A stretch of 64,000 bases of DNA. It comes from Sulfitobacter mediterraneus. GTDB taxonomy: Bacteria > Pseudomonadota > Alphaproteobacteria > Rhodobacterales > Rhodobacteraceae. The DNA lies in assembly GCF_003054325.1 (NCBI RefSeq), contig NZ_QBKU01000001.1, forward strand, positions 186,001 through 250,000. Reading direction: 5' to 3'. Positions within the stretch are counted from its first letter, which is position 1, and the number at the start of each line of letters is the position of its first letter. A model generated the notes under the pieces. The model was given only the letters and a program-made list of their open reading frames with translations. It was not told the DNA's origin and did no database searches. Of this stretch, positions 45,562 through 55,307 are shown in pieces. Position numbers and translations under genes: made by a program.

Positions 45562-45878
45562 CACTGCCCCCTGTCCTTGTCAGGCGCAAACAGGCCGTCC
45601 ATCTTGCGTGCCAACTTGGCGTCTAACGTGCTGAGACCCTCGACGCTATGTGTGGTCAACGTCACGGTCACGCGGTTGTAAGTGTTTTGCCATTCAGGGT
45701 GGTGATCCCACTTTTCCGCCCAAAGCGCCACGCGGGTCATCCAGCCAAAGGCGTCCGTAAAATCGGGAAACTTGAAGGATTTGCAGATCGCATCGCGTCC
45801 GTCCACCATGCCCCAGCCAGTGTCAAAAAGCGGCTGCAACACGGTCTTGCGTGTCTCTTCGCTTAGTCGTTCTGTCAT
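45561..45878 (-). CDS. phhB: Pterin-4a-carbinolamine dehydratase
   Basis: A 105-residue enzyme that dehydrates 4a-hydroxytetrahydrobiopterin, recycling the pterin cofactor. The active-site motif is complete: [20 protein letters not shown] then [12 protein letters not shown]. No phenylalanine hydroxylase is nearby. It is coupled at both ends, to the acyltransferase-like gene (ATGA) and to mscS (TGATG). Confidence 0.94.
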   Translation of the reverse strand: MTERLSEETRKTVLQPLFDTGWGMVDGRDAICKSFKFPDFTDAFGWMTRVALWAEKWDHHPEWQNTYNRVTVTLTTHSVEGLSTLDAKLARKMDGLFAPDKDRGQ

Positions 45879-47062
45879 TCCTGTTCCTCAATCTGGACCT
45901 GTTTGAAAGGTCCGTAGTCCGTCAATATTTCAATCTCGCGGTCCACCGCATCGCGTTCCGCCTCAAGGTATTCACCAACTGCATTTGCAAACCCTTCGTC
46001 GCGCAGCCAGTGCACCGACCATGTTGGTGTCGGCAAATAGCCCCGCGCCAGCTTGTGTTCGCCCTGAGCGCCCGCCTCTACCGTTGCCAACCTATTTGCA
46101 ATCGCAAAATCAATGGCTTGGTAATAGCACAGCTCAAAATGCAGACAGGGGTGATGCTCTGCACAGCCCCAATACCTGCCGTACAACGCATCAGCGCCAA
46201 TAAAGTTCAATGCACCTGCAACCCAGCGCCCGTCGCGCTGCGCCAGAACCAACGCGATATCGTCCCTCAGGGTCTCATGCGCGATGTCAAAGAACGCACG
46301 TGTCAGATAGGGCGACCCCCATTTTCGTGCGCCGGTGTCTTGGTAAAACTGCCAGAATGCGTCCCAATGTTCTGGTGCGATCTGATCCCCGGTGAAGGTC
46401 TCTATCGTGCCGCCAAACGCTTGTGCCTGTTTGCGTTCCTTGCGGATGTTTTTCCGCTTGCGCGAATTGAGGTTGCCAAGAAACCCGTCAAAATCCTCAT
46501 AGCCGTCATTGCACCAATGAAACTGCTGGTTCTTGCGGATCATCAAGCCCATATCCTGCGCGCGCAGTGCCTCTGCTTCGGTGCAAAACGTGGCGTGCAA
46601 CGAGGACAAATGATTGTTCTGCGTCAACTGCACCGCGCCCTGCACCAAGGCCGCCATGCCTGTTTCCTCAAACCCCGGACGGGTCAAAAACCGGCGTCCG
46701 GTCGCGGGGGTATGTGGCACCGCGACCTGTAACTTGGGATAGTACCGACCACCCGCCCGTTCATAGGCATGGGCCCAGTTGTGATCAAAGATGTATTCGC
46801 CCTGACTATGGGATTTGGCATAAAGCGGCGCCACCGCGATGATCTGCCCGCCAACCGCCGCCGTCAGATATTGTGGTTGCCAGCCCGTGCCAGGGCCAAC
46901 GCTGCCACTTTCCTCCAGCGCTGACAGAAACCGATAGGTGGTAAAGGGATCAACAGCTCTCGCGCCATCCGCCGCCTCGGGGCAGGCGCATGCATCCCAC
47001 TGATCTTGGCCAATTTCGGCCAGATGCGGCACCACGGTGATTTCGATTTCTTGCGCGCTCAT
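45875..47062 (-). CDS. FemAB/GNAT-like acyltransferase (DUF482 type)
   Basis: A 395-residue cytoplasmic protein of the GNAT/FemAB superfamily, annotated in relatives as peptidogalycan biosynthesis protein. Typical segments are [39 protein letters not shown], and the conserved GTYWGC-like [20 protein letters not shown]. The reaction is not established. I chose the ATG at 47062, where similarity begins. Its stop overlaps phhB by four bases. Confidence 0.82.
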   Translation of the reverse strand: MSAQEIEITVVPHLAEIGQDQWDACACPEAADGARAVDPFTTYRFLSALEESGSVGPGTGWQPQYLTAAVGGQIIAVAPLYAKSHSQGEYIFDHNWAHAYERAGGRYYPKLQVAVPHTPATGRRFLTRPGFEETGMAALVQGAVQLTQNNHLSSLHATFCTEAEALRAQDMGLMIRKNQQFHWCNDGYEDFDGFLGNLNSRKRKNIRKERKQAQAFGGTIETFTGDQIAPEHWDAFWQFYQDTGARKWGSPYLTRAFFDIAHETLRDDIALVLAQRDGRWVAGALNFIGADALYGRYWGCAEHHPCLHFELCYYQAIDFAIANRLATVEAGAQGEHKLARGYLPTPTWSVHWLRDEGFANAVGEYLEAERDAVDREIEILTDYGPFKQVQIEEQE

Positions 47063-47110
47063 GTTCTGCCCTTTTGCCTGTGATCCAATGTGTGGCTTTC
47101 CTGGCAAGGA

Positions 47111-47872
47111 TCAAGCATCAAGCGCGGCGTTGTACCCCTCAAAGGTGATGTTGTCCGCAATCTGGCGGGCCTGTTGTTCAACCTCAAGGCTGCGCACCGT
47201 CCAACAACAGATCATCGCGCCCTGCCCTTTGATCTCTGCCACGCGGCGGCGGTCCAGATCATCCACCTCATGGCTGATGAAACAGGATCCGGTCCTGTCA
47301 TAGTCGGGGATCTCGCGCAGATGGTCACAGGTGGCCTTGGACAGCGGCCATTCATCATAGCGGTAAGCGCTGGTCACAATTCCGCGTGGCACATCGGGCA
47401 GCAAATCGCGCATCATCGCCACGGAATTGGGATTGAATGACATGACCGCAACCGGCCCCGCATACCCTTTGAGCGCGGCGGCAGTTGCCTGCTCTAACGG
47501 CCCCAGATTGGTGCCCATAGCGCCGTCTTGATCTTTCAGCTCAATCAACAGCGGCACCTGCCCAGCGACCAGCTGCAACACTTCAGGCAAGTCGGGAATA
47601 CCCTCATCCCCGCCCCTGAGCGGCACCGCTTTCAGATCAGCCGCGCTGCGCAACCGCACCGCGCCGCTGTCATGGGTCAAACGATCCAGCGCATAGTCAT
47701 GAAATACCATGGCCGCGCCATCGGCGCTCAGCTGGACATCAATCTCGATGCCATAACCGGCCTCTATCGCGGCGCGAATGGCAGCCCGGCTGTTTTCGGG
47801 CCGCCCCTGCGCCACATCATGCAAGGCACGATGCGCCAATGGCAGATCAACAAATCCACGCGGCAAGGTCAT
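47111..47872 (-). CDS. Glycerophosphodiester phosphodiesterase family protein
   Basis: A 253-residue TIM-barrel phosphodiesterase. The catalytic HRALHDVAQGRPENS and IEIDVQLSADGAAMVFHD segments contain the paired His and Glu/Asp metal ligands. It releases glycerol 3-phosphate and an alcohol from phospholipid head groups. There is no signal peptide, so it acts in the cytoplasm. The ATG overlaps the ridA stop. Confidence 0.92.
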   Translation of the reverse strand: MTLPRGFVDLPLAHRALHDVAQGRPENSRAAIRAAIEAGYGIEIDVQLSADGAAMVFHDYALDRLTHDSGAVRLRSAADLKAVPLRGGDEGIPDLPEVLQLVAGQVPLLIELKDQDGAMGTNLGPLEQATAAALKGYAGPVAVMSFNPNSVAMMRDLLPDVPRGIVTSAYRYDEWPLSKATCDHLREIPDYDRTGSCFISHEVDDLDRRRVAEIKGQGAMICCWTVRSLEVEQQARQIADNITFEGYNAALDA

Positions 47873-48327
47873 TTGATTTCAAAGATGCCTTCGATCTCAA
47901 CCGCAACGCCAAGCGGCAGAGAGGCCGCAGAGACCGCGGATCGGGCGTGCCGCCCTGCATCGCCCAATGCCTCAACCATAAAGTCGGACGCGCCGTTGAT
48001 CACCTTGGGTTGATCGGTGAAATCGGCAGTGGAATTCACAAAGCCGACCAATTTGACGACGCGAACAAGCCGTTCAATGTCGCCGCCACAGGCCGCCTTG
48101 ACCTGAGCCAGCAGGCTGATCGCGCAGGTTTTGGCGGCATCCGCCCCTGCGGCAACATCCATGTCGGCACCCAGCTTGCCAGTGATCAACCCATCCGGGC
48201 CCATCGAGATTTGACCAGACACATGGACAAGGTTTCCGACCTGCACAAACGGCACGTAATTCGCCGCAGGCGCAGGTGCATCGGGAAGGGTCACACCCAG
48301 TTCGGACAGACGTGCGGTAAAGGTCAT
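47869..48327 (-). CDS. RidA-family enamine/imine deaminase
   Basis: A 152-residue RidA (YjgF/L-PSP) protein that probably hydrolyses reactive 2-aminoacrylate-type enamines. It has the family core: FVQVGNLVHVSGQISMGPDG and RLVRVVKLVGFVNSTADF. It is the longer subgroup starting SELGVTLPDAPAPAANYVPF. I chose the ATG at 48327; the frame opens nine codons earlier. It begins a run of five close-packed minus-strand genes ending in mscS. Confidence 0.9.
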   Translation of the reverse strand: MTFTARLSELGVTLPDAPAPAANYVPFVQVGNLVHVSGQISMGPDGLITGKLGADMDVAAGADAAKTCAISLLAQVKAACGGDIERLVRVVKLVGFVNSTADFTDQPKVINGASDFMVEALGDAGRHARSAVSAASLPLGVAVEIEGIFEIK

Positions 48328-48397
48328 GGCGTTATTCCTCAAAATGGTTTTCACGCGGGACGCTAGTCACTTTCACCGCCGCAGAAAAGAGCCCAGA

Positions 48398-49693
48398 TCA
48401 ACTTTCCCGCCATGCCCGCACGAAATAGTCGGTCAGCGGTTTCACGAGGTAGGACATCGCCGATCTGGGCGCTTGAATAACAAAAACTTCGACCGGCATC
48501 CCTGGCAACAGAGGCATATCGGGCCCCAAATCCTGGAGCGCACCCGCCGGCAATTGTACGGTAATGTTATAGTGGCTTTGCCCTCCGTTCGGACCCGTGA
48601 TCGCATCCGGGGACACATGCACGACCTGCCCGTTCAGTTCTGGGGTTTCCGGACGGTTGAACCCCGTCAGCCTAAGGCGGGCGGTTTGGCCGACATGGAC
48701 CTGATCCACCGCTTTGGGTGTGACCCGTGCAATAACGGTCATCGGCCTGTCTTGCGGCACAATATGCAATAACGTTTCGCCCGAACGGATCACCGATCCT
48801 TGGTGTTGTACTGTCAAGCGGTGGACAATCCCGGAGACGGGTGCGCGGATCACCAATTTGTCCAGCTCTTGCAAAATGGCCTCTCGTGCGCCGGTCAGTC
48901 GCGACAAATCGCTGGACAGGGTGTTGAGCTGCGCGATGATCTCTGCTCGTCGGGCCTCTTTTTGGTGCAATGCATCGAAACTCAAGCCCGTGATCCTTTC
49001 ATTGGCAGCGGCTTCGGCGCTGCGTAGCTCACCCTGTCGTCCGGTCAACCGCACATGTTCACGTCTAAGTGCTAGCACCGCTGCCGCCGGTGTCAGGCCG
49101 CGAGCCCGTAGTGCCTCTTGCGCGGTCAATTGCTCTTCGATCAGGGCGATCTGCAAAACAACCGCAGCCCGCTGCGCCCGAATACCCGATATCTGCGCCG
49201 CTATCTGATCCTTGGCGGTGGCGATCTGGGCCTGCCCGTCCCGAAACATCGCTTCGCTGGCCTCAAGATGGCGCCGCTCTCCTTCTTTGATGCGGGCAAT
49301 CTCTTGTGGATCTACGTTGCCAGCGACCTGTGGAAAATCGATCTGCGCGGTGCCGTCCTGCTCTGCCTGAAGACGGGCACGTCGCAGGGTAAGTTCGGCG
49401 ATATTTTGGTTAACGGCGTCCTCTCGCAATTGTCCCGCACTACGATCAAGTTGGAGTAGCACATCACCGCCCCGCACGTGCTCCCCTTCGGCCACAAACA
49501 CACCCGTTATCCGCCCGCCGATTTCGGACTGCACGCTCTGGCTGCTCCGCTCAACCGCGAGCTGGCCTTGCACCACAATCGCCCCGGAAATTTCAATCTG
49601 AACCGCCCAAAACAATACGCCGCCCGCAAGAGCCAAAAGCACTATAGCGCCCGCAATCACATGGCGATGGCACCCAAGGTTTGCGTGCATCAT
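48398..49693 (-). CDS. HlyD-family type I secretion adaptor
   Basis: A periplasmic membrane-fusion protein of 431 residues (PrtE/HlyD type). One N-terminal membrane helix (about 12-32) is followed by lipoyl half-motifs (IVVQGQLAVE and later VIRAPVSGIVHRL), a long coiled-coil hairpin (about 95-260), and a C-terminal beta domain. It would bridge the inner-membrane ABC exporter to a TolC channel. The start overlaps the ABC gene stop (ATGA); a second ATG is one codon later. No substrate gene or TolC gene is adjacent. Confidence 0.92.
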   Translation of the reverse strand: MMHANLGCHRHVIAGAIVLLALAGGVLFWAVQIEISGAIVVQGQLAVERSSQSVQSEIGGRITGVFVAEGEHVRGGDVLLQLDRSAGQLREDAVNQNIAELTLRRARLQAEQDGTAQIDFPQVAGNVDPQEIARIKEGERRHLEASEAMFRDGQAQIATAKDQIAAQISGIRAQRAAVVLQIALIEEQLTAQEALRARGLTPAAAVLALRREHVRLTGRQGELRSAEAAANERITGLSFDALHQKEARRAEIIAQLNTLSSDLSRLTGAREAILQELDKLVIRAPVSGIVHRLTVQHQGSVIRSGETLLHIVPQDRPMTVIARVTPKAVDQVHVGQTARLRLTGFNRPETPELNGQVVHVSPDAITGPNGGQSHYNITVQLPAGALQDLGPDMPLLPGMPVEVFVIQAPRSAMSYLVKPLTDYFVRAWRES

Positions 49694-51426
49694 TTCAACC
49701 CACCGGCCTGCGCTGGCACCTGCTGAATTGCGCCTGCATTTTTGACCATACCGGCCAACACCTCGTTCTTTGGGCCAAAGGCAACGCGCATCCCGCCATC
49801 CAGAACCAGCAGCATATCACATTCCTGAATGGCGGCGGGGCGGTGCGCCATGATCAAGACCGCCTTGCCGTTGTTCTTCATCTGCCGCACCGCATGGTTC
49901 AGGGCCAGTGACCCGCTGTTGTCGAGGTTTGCGTTGGGTTCATCCAATATCAACAGCACCGGATCGTCATAAAGCGCCCGTGCCAGGCCAATCCGCTGTA
50001 TCTGTCCACCCGACAATCGCACCTGCCCGGCATCGATCACGGTGTCATACCCTTGGGGCAAGGCCAGTATCATGTCATGGGCGGCGGCCTTTTGCGCGGC
50101 GATTACAACCTTGTTGTCCTCGGCATCTTGCCTGAGCCGCGCAATGTTCTGTGCAATCGTGCCATCAAACAGGGTTGGTTTTTGGGGCAGATATCCAATG
50201 TATCCGCCCAGCGTTTGTGACCCATATTGACCCACAGTTGCACCGTCTAGCCGCACCTGCCCCCCCGCCATCGGCCAAGCCCCCATAACTGCACGGGCCA
50301 GCGTGGATTTTCCGCTGGCAGAGGGTCCAATGACCCCCACAGCCTGCCCCGGTTCCAATTCGAAACTGACGGACTTCAAGGTTGCGCCTTTGTGTCCCGG
50401 TGGCACGACGGTCAACGCATCCACGCTCAACCGCGCAGCGGGAGTGGGCAGATCGATACGTGGCGGCGGTTCGCCAACCTCGCCCAACAGCGCCGCCAAA
50501 CTGCACCAACCTTTGCGCCCCTGCTGCAAGACCGGCCAATGGTTCAGCAGCGCCTCAACAGGGGCAATCGCCCGCCCCATCAGGACCGATCCGGCAATCA
50601 TCGCCCCGCCCGACATCTGCCCCCGCAGCACCAGCCATGCCCCAAGGCCCAGCATCACAGATTGCAACGCAAGCCGAAGGGTTCGGGTCAAAACGCCAAA
50701 ACTGCCGCCAATATCCGCTACGGCCAACTGGTTTGTCACTGCCGCCGCCCGCGCGTCCTGCCAGCGGTGAAACACGGCCTCGGCCATGCCAAGCGCATGC
50801 ACGGTTTCTGCTTCGGCTCGTGCCTGACTTTCAATCACCTCTGCCGCCTGCGCGGCAAGGTCCGCCTTGGCCTGCGGATCACGTGACAGGATTTGGTTGG
50901 CGATTGTGGCCAAAACCAAAAGCACCGCACCGGCCAATGCCCCCAGACCAAGAACCGGATGAAAGGCAAAAATCGCGGCAAAGAAAAGTGGTGTCCAAGG
51001 CAAATCGAACGCCGCGATCAAGACCGGAGAGGTGATGAGCCGCCGCACCGCGTCAAGGTCCCGAAGGCCCTGCCGCGTGCCATCATCCGGCAGCAGCGCC
51101 GATTTGCGCAACACCGCATCAAGCACTCTTTTCTCCAGATCCGCCTGAAATCGAAGACCGATCCGTGTCATGATCCGGCCACGCAGGTGATCCAGCAGCC
51201 CAAGAATGCAAAACAGAAAAAGCACCAAGCCCGACAAGGCAACAAGCGTTTCCTGAGAACCAGAGCCAAGCACGCGGTCATAGACCTGAAGCATAAAAAC
51301 CGGCCCGGTCAGCAAAAGCAGATTTGCAAACAGGCTGAACACCACAACAACAAGGTAAAGCGACCGGCTTTTGCCGCGCACACGGCGCAGCTCTGCCTCG
51401 CCGCGTTTGATTGCCCCGGATTTCAT
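49690..51426 (-). CDS. Type I secretion ABC exporter (PrtD/HlyB-like permease/ATPase)
   Basis: A 578-residue fused exporter: membrane domain (about 15-300) starting SLYLVVVVFSLFANLLLLTG, then an ATPase domain with Walker A GPSASGKSTLARA, signature RLSGGQIQRIGLARAL and Walker B LLILDEPNANLD. There is no N-terminal C39 peptidase or C39-like domain, as in PrtD, so the substrate would be an RTX-type protein with a C-terminal signal. ATG at 51426. It is coupled to the HlyD gene. Confidence 0.93.
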   Translation of the reverse strand: MKSGAIKRGEAELRRVRGKSRSLYLVVVVFSLFANLLLLTGPVFMLQVYDRVLGSGSQETLVALSGLVLFLFCILGLLDHLRGRIMTRIGLRFQADLEKRVLDAVLRKSALLPDDGTRQGLRDLDAVRRLITSPVLIAAFDLPWTPLFFAAIFAFHPVLGLGALAGAVLLVLATIANQILSRDPQAKADLAAQAAEVIESQARAEAETVHALGMAEAVFHRWQDARAAAVTNQLAVADIGGSFGVLTRTLRLALQSVMLGLGAWLVLRGQMSGGAMIAGSVLMGRAIAPVEALLNHWPVLQQGRKGWCSLAALLGEVGEPPPRIDLPTPAARLSVDALTVVPPGHKGATLKSVSFELEPGQAVGVIGPSASGKSTLARAVMGAWPMAGGQVRLDGATVGQYGSQTLGGYIGYLPQKPTLFDGTIAQNIARLRQDAEDNKVVIAAQKAAAHDMILALPQGYDTVIDAGQVRLSGGQIQRIGLARALYDDPVLLILDEPNANLDNSGSLALNHAVRQMKNNGKAVLIMAHRPAAIQECDMLLVLDGGMRVAFGPKNEVLAGMVKNAGAIQQVPAQAGGLK

Positions 51427-51519
51427 TTGGCAGACCCCGACCTTAACCGCCCGCGCCCCGGCGCAGCACCGGGGCGGGACGTGGGATTTGACCACAGGGT
51501 GTTTAATATCTTGTTGCTG

Positions 51520-52368
51520 TTATTCTCCGAAAGCCATCCAGCGGGCCGCGCCGCTGACCCGGACAGATGCGCCGGGCACCCCGGACACTTCAACCGTCAG
51601 TTCGGAAGGCATGCCCATATCTTGTCCCTGCGCGATCACAAATTGGCCCCCGGCTTGCAGACCATCCCAGTTCAGATCCACCAAGGCACCGCCCAGTGCC
51701 GCTGCGGCCGCGCCTGTTGCGGGGTCTTCGACCACGCCGCCGCTGGCAAAGGCATTGCGCGATACAATGTCTCGCGGGGCGCGAAAATGCAGCAGGCTAA
51801 CTGTGACCAACTCACGATCATGCATCAACGCCTGCATCGCCTCAAACGGATAGGACATTTCCGCCAATGCCGCGCGGTCCTTCAACGCCAGTACCCCATG
51901 CCGCACCCCGCCAAAGCCAAGTGTGGGCGGAAAAGCAGGATCCAGATCATCCCGATCAAGGCCAAAATAGCTCAGCAAAGCCAACAACAGGTCATCCGCC
52001 ATCGGTTTGGACCATGTGTTCGGGGATTGTAATGCCGCATGCCAATCCGCGCCGACCTGCATTGCGTCTACCGTGATGTCATCATCTCGCAAATGCAGCT
52101 CATAGGTGCCGGCCCCGTTCTGGCGGCCCAAGGCTGCGCCCAGCGCAATTGTTGCATGACCGCAAAACGCCACTTCTCCCACCGGAGCGTAATAGCGAAC
52201 CTTCCAAGCGTCCCCATCCGGGGCGGCGAATGCGGTTTCGGAATAGCCAAGGTCAGCCGCGATATGCTGCATTTTAGCGGGTGTCGGGAGCTGATCCGAG
52301 ATAACCACTCCTGCCGGATTGCCGCCGCTGCCACCTTGAGAGAAGGAGGAGATATGTAAGGGGGTCAT
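51520..52368 (-). CDS. PhzF-family isomerase/epimerase
   Basis: A 282-residue two-lobed PhzF-fold protein. Family marks are FSQGGSGGNPAGVVI, the catalytic Glu in GYSETAFAAP, VAFCGHATIALGAAL and DPATGAAAAALG near the end. Substrates in the family vary (phenazine precursor, diaminopimelate-like acids), so function is open. AAAGG lies before the ATG at 52368, and a palindrome sits just upstream. Confidence 0.9.
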   Translation of the reverse strand: MTPLHISSFSQGGSGGNPAGVVISDQLPTPAKMQHIAADLGYSETAFAAPDGDAWKVRYYAPVGEVAFCGHATIALGAALGRQNGAGTYELHLRDDDITVDAMQVGADWHAALQSPNTWSKPMADDLLLALLSYFGLDRDDLDPAFPPTLGFGGVRHGVLALKDRAALAEMSYPFEAMQALMHDRELVTVSLLHFRAPRDIVSRNAFASGGVVEDPATGAAAAALGGALVDLNWDGLQAGGQFVIAQGQDMGMPSELTVEVSGVPGASVRVSGAARWMAFGE

Positions 52369-52382
52369 GTTACGCCTTTCTA

Positions 52383-52406
52383 ATGTGTCAGGCGAAGTTG
52401 ACACAT
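52383..52406. promoter_or_regulatory. 8-bp-arm palindrome before phzF
   Basis: atgtgtca (52383-52390) and tgacacat (52399-52406) form a perfect inverted repeat with an 8-base spacer, 15 bp before the phzF ATG. It contains TTGACA on the plus strand. It is suited to a dimeric repressor; a leader hairpin is the alternative. Confidence 0.5.
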
Positions 52407-52470
52407 ACTCCAATCAAACGAAAATGAATGAATGTGCGCCATACCATCAACATTTAGAATGCGTGCCGCA

Positions 52471-54684
52471 CTACCTGTCTCCACCCTCCGGATTGGGGGC
52501 AGACGAGCCAGAGCCGCTTGACCCGAAAATCTCATTCAGGATCTGGTCAATCACGGTACCGGACCCATTACCATTGCCCGTGTTCTGGCCATCTTGGCCC
52601 TCATCCGAAAAATCGCTCAACGGTGCAGGCGCCGACATCGGCAGATCCTTGAGCGGCAACCCCTCATGCACCCGGCTCATCACCTCGCGCCAGATATCAG
52701 TGGGCAGGCCCCCGCCCGTCACGCCGGACAGCGGGGTGTTGTCGTCGTACCCCATCCAGACCCCCGCAACATAGTCGGCGGAGAACCCGATAAACCATGC
52801 ATCCTTAGCTGCAGATGTGGTGCCGGTCTTACCCGCCAGTTGCCGCCCGCCGAATTGCCCCCGTTGCCCGGACCCTTCAGAGATGACCTTTTCCATCATG
52901 TAAACCAACTGCCGCGCAGCGCTTTCCTGAATGACACGTTCGCCGATCCCGCCGCCGGTGCCCATCAACGGCTCTTCATCTCCCTGCAACCGCAGTTCAA
53001 CCAAGCCGTAAGGCGTCACCGAAGAGCCGCCATTGAGAATGCCCGCATAGGCCCCTGCCATCTCGATCAAGGTGCTTTCCGATGCGCCCAGTGCCAAAGC
53101 CGGACCAGCGGCAAGATCACTTTGAATGCCAAATTGGCTGGCGACCTGGCTGACCAGATCACGTCCAACACTTTCGGAGATTTTCACCGCGGGAACATTC
53201 AACGAATCCTTCAAGGCCTGTGTCATCGTGACCATGCCTTCAAACCGCTTGGTGTAGTTCTTGGGGCACCATTCGCCCGATCCGGGGATCGTCATGCAAA
53301 ACGGCGAATCGTCGATCAGATCATTGGGCGAATAGCCAAGATCCAATGCGGCCGCATAGACAAACGGCTTGAACGCAGACCCTGTTTGACGCAGCGCTTG
53401 TGTGGCCCGGTTAAAGGCACCCGCAACCTTGGTCTTGCGCCCGCCCACCATCGCCCGCACAGCGCCATCCGCCGACATCACGATGATTGCCGCCTGCGCC
53501 TTGGAGCCCTTGCGCACCTTATTTTCGAACACCCAATTCAACCCCTCCTCAGCAGCGCTTTGCATCCGCTGATCCAGAGTCGTCTTAATGATCACGTCTT
53601 CTGTGGTGTTTCGAGTGAAAAACTCAGGTCCGGTCGACATCACCCAATCGGCGAAATAGCCACCTGCCTTGGCCTCTGCCGCCTCAGACAATTCTGCCGG
53701 ATTGGCCTGCGCCTGTGCCGCCTCGGCCTCAGTCAGATACCCTTGTTCGCGCATCAACCGGATCACAGTGGCGGCACGGCTTTGCGACCGGTCCAGATTA
53801 TTGGTGGGCGAAAGGGTTGTCGGCGCCGTCAGAAGCCCGGCTAACATGGCGCCCTCCGCTGCACTGACCGCCGCAGCCGGTTTGCCAAAGAACCGCTGCG
53901 CCGCCGCTTCGGCACCAAATGCACCGCCACCCATATAAGCGCGGTTCAAATAGATAGAGAGGATATCGTTCTTGGTGTATTTCACCTCCATCGCCATAGA
54001 GAACAGCGCCTCTTTCGCCTTGCGTTGCAATGACGTCCGGCGGCAGGAAGATTCGTATTCCTTTTCGGTCAGGCCCGCATTTGGGTCAAACGGTTCGCCA
54101 AGACACAAAAGTTTCGCGACCTGCTGAGTGATGGTTGAGCCGCCATGGCCCTGCAATGGGCCACGCCCCTCGCTGAGGTTAATGCGCACCGCAGAGGCGA
54201 TGCCGCGCGGGCTGATCCCGAAATGACGATAAAAGCGTTTGTCCTCTGTTGCGATCACCGCATTTTTAAGGTGCCGCGACACGCTGTCTGCGGTCACCAC
54301 GCCGCCAAACTGATCGCCGCGCCATGCAAAGACATCGCCGTAGCGGTCTTGCATGGTCACCGACCCACGCGCCCGGCCATCCAGCAGCGCCTCAAGCGGC
54401 GGCAATGTGGTGTAGAAATAGCCGACAGCCAAAGACAGCACCAAAACCACAACGGCCGTGATCCGCCAGGTGATCTTCCAGATCAGCCGGAAAATCCACC
54501 GGAACATGGCCGAGAACAATCCGGTGATCCCACCCCGTTTGGCGCGCTTGGGCGCGGCCTTGCGTTTGGTTACGGGTTTCTTCGGCGCAGGTTTCTTGGC
54601 CGGCTTTTTCGCCGCTGCCTTGCCCTTGCTCGGATAGCGTTTGTCCGCCACCAACGGGCGTTTGCGCTTGGATTGGTCACTCAT
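52471..54684 (-). CDS. Class A penicillin-binding protein (PBP1A family)
   Basis: A 737-residue bifunctional peptidoglycan synthase. A very basic, Lys/Ala/Pro-rich cytoplasmic tail (1-52) precedes one membrane helix (about 73-91). The GT51 glycosyltransferase has the catalytic Glu147 in IATEDKRFYRHFG and GGSTITQQVAKLL. The transpeptidase has the nucleophile in TGSAFKPFVY, DSLN as SxN motif, and KTGTT. The C-terminus is Gly/Ser-rich. I chose the ATG at 54684; a longer frame adds ten residues. It acts in wall polymerisation and cross-linking at the inner membrane. Confidence 0.94.
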   Translation of the reverse strand: MSDQSKRKRPLVADKRYPSKGKAAAKKPAKKPAPKKPVTKRKAAPKRAKRGGITGLFSAMFRWIFRLIWKITWRITAVVVLVLSLAVGYFYTTLPPLEALLDGRARGSVTMQDRYGDVFAWRGDQFGGVVTADSVSRHLKNAVIATEDKRFYRHFGISPRGIASAVRINLSEGRGPLQGHGGSTITQQVAKLLCLGEPFDPNAGLTEKEYESSCRRTSLQRKAKEALFSMAMEVKYTKNDILSIYLNRAYMGGGAFGAEAAAQRFFGKPAAAVSAAEGAMLAGLLTAPTTLSPTNNLDRSQSRAATVIRLMREQGYLTEAEAAQAQANPAELSEAAEAKAGGYFADWVMSTGPEFFTRNTTEDVIIKTTLDQRMQSAAEEGLNWVFENKVRKGSKAQAAIIVMSADGAVRAMVGGRKTKVAGAFNRATQALRQTGSAFKPFVYAAALDLGYSPNDLIDDSPFCMTIPGSGEWCPKNYTKRFEGMVTMTQALKDSLNVPAVKISESVGRDLVSQVASQFGIQSDLAAGPALALGASESTLIEMAGAYAGILNGGSSVTPYGLVELRLQGDEEPLMGTGGGIGERVIQESAARQLVYMMEKVISEGSGQRGQFGGRQLAGKTGTTSAAKDAWFIGFSADYVAGVWMGYDDNTPLSGVTGGGLPTDIWREVMSRVHEGLPLKDLPMSAPAPLSDFSDEGQDGQNTGNGNGSGTVIDQILNEIFGSSGSGSSAPNPEGGDR

Positions 54685-54887
54685 TTCGTTGCCTGCCCGG
54701 CCTGTTTTTTTCACACTCTACCTTGGCGGCACCCGATTGTTTAGCGCCGTCACCCCCATTCAACATCAAATTTTCGCCCTCTTTTTAGGCAACATGTCGC
54801 TGGCGCACAAATTTTAGGCGCTCACGAGCGATTCCATCCTCGGATTCACCTCCGACTCCTTCCATTACCGCCGTCTGTTCCGATTTT

Positions 54888-54906
54888 CTGCACCTGCACA
54901 ATGCAG
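54888..54906. promoter_or_regulatory. possible NtrC-type site before glnK
   Basis: An interrupted dyad ctgca...tgcag (54888-54892 and 54902-54906), with TGCAC at its left end, resembles the NtrC pattern TGCAC-N-GTGCA only partly. The position 33-51 bp before glnK is suitable. Confidence 0.25.
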
Positions 54907-54938
54907 GGCAACCCTGCCAACCGGAAGAGGGCCAAAAG

Positions 54939-55277
54939 GTGAAACTCATCATTGCAACGATCAAACCATTCAAACTGGAACAGGTCCGCGAAGCGCTGAC
55001 CGAAGCGGGCATTCGCGGTTTGATGGTCACAGAAGTCAAAGGCTTTGGCGCACAGTCAGGCCATACCGAAATCTATCGCGGCGCTGAATACGTCGTGAAC
55101 TTTGTCCCGAAAGTAAAACTGGAACTGGTCGTCGCTGACAACATGGCCGACCAGATCGTCGAGGTGATCTCGACCTCCGCACGCACGGGCAAAATTGGCG
55201 ACGGCAAAATCTTTGTTCTCGACGTCAATCAAACCGTGCGCGTGCGCACCGGTGAAACCGGCGAAGACGCCATCTGA
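54939..55277 (+). CDS. glnK: Nitrogen regulatory protein PII
   Basis: A 112-residue PII signal protein, trimeric, sensing 2-oxoglutarate and ATP/ADP. The uridylylation site Tyr51 is present in the T-loop ([13 protein letters not shown]), and the C-terminal signature [14 protein letters not shown] is complete. It begins with GTG at 54939, preceded by an AAAGG. The amt gene follows 30 bp later, so it is the GlnK type that binds and blocks the ammonium channel when nitrogen is plentiful. Confidence 0.96.
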   Translation: MKLIIATIKPFKLEQVREALTEAGIRGLMVTEVKGFGAQSGHTEIYRGAEYVVNFVPKVKLELVVADNMADQIVEVISTSARTGKIGDGKIFVLDVNQTVRVRTGETGEDAI

Positions 55278-55307
55278 TCTCCTCCCTGATCAAAAGGAAC
55301 CCCATCC

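Noticed and set aside
51455-51475. GC-rich hairpin between phzF and the exporter gene
   Set aside because: The stem is seven bp with no T-run in the minus direction. It may be a leader structure, but there is not enough to call a terminator.
50382-52032. Large plus-strand frames opposite the type I exporter and phzF genes
   Set aside because: They are antisense to an ABC exporter with intact Walker and signature motifs and to a PhzF protein with its catalytic Glu; their composition (Arg, Gln, Pro, His) is that of shadow frames.
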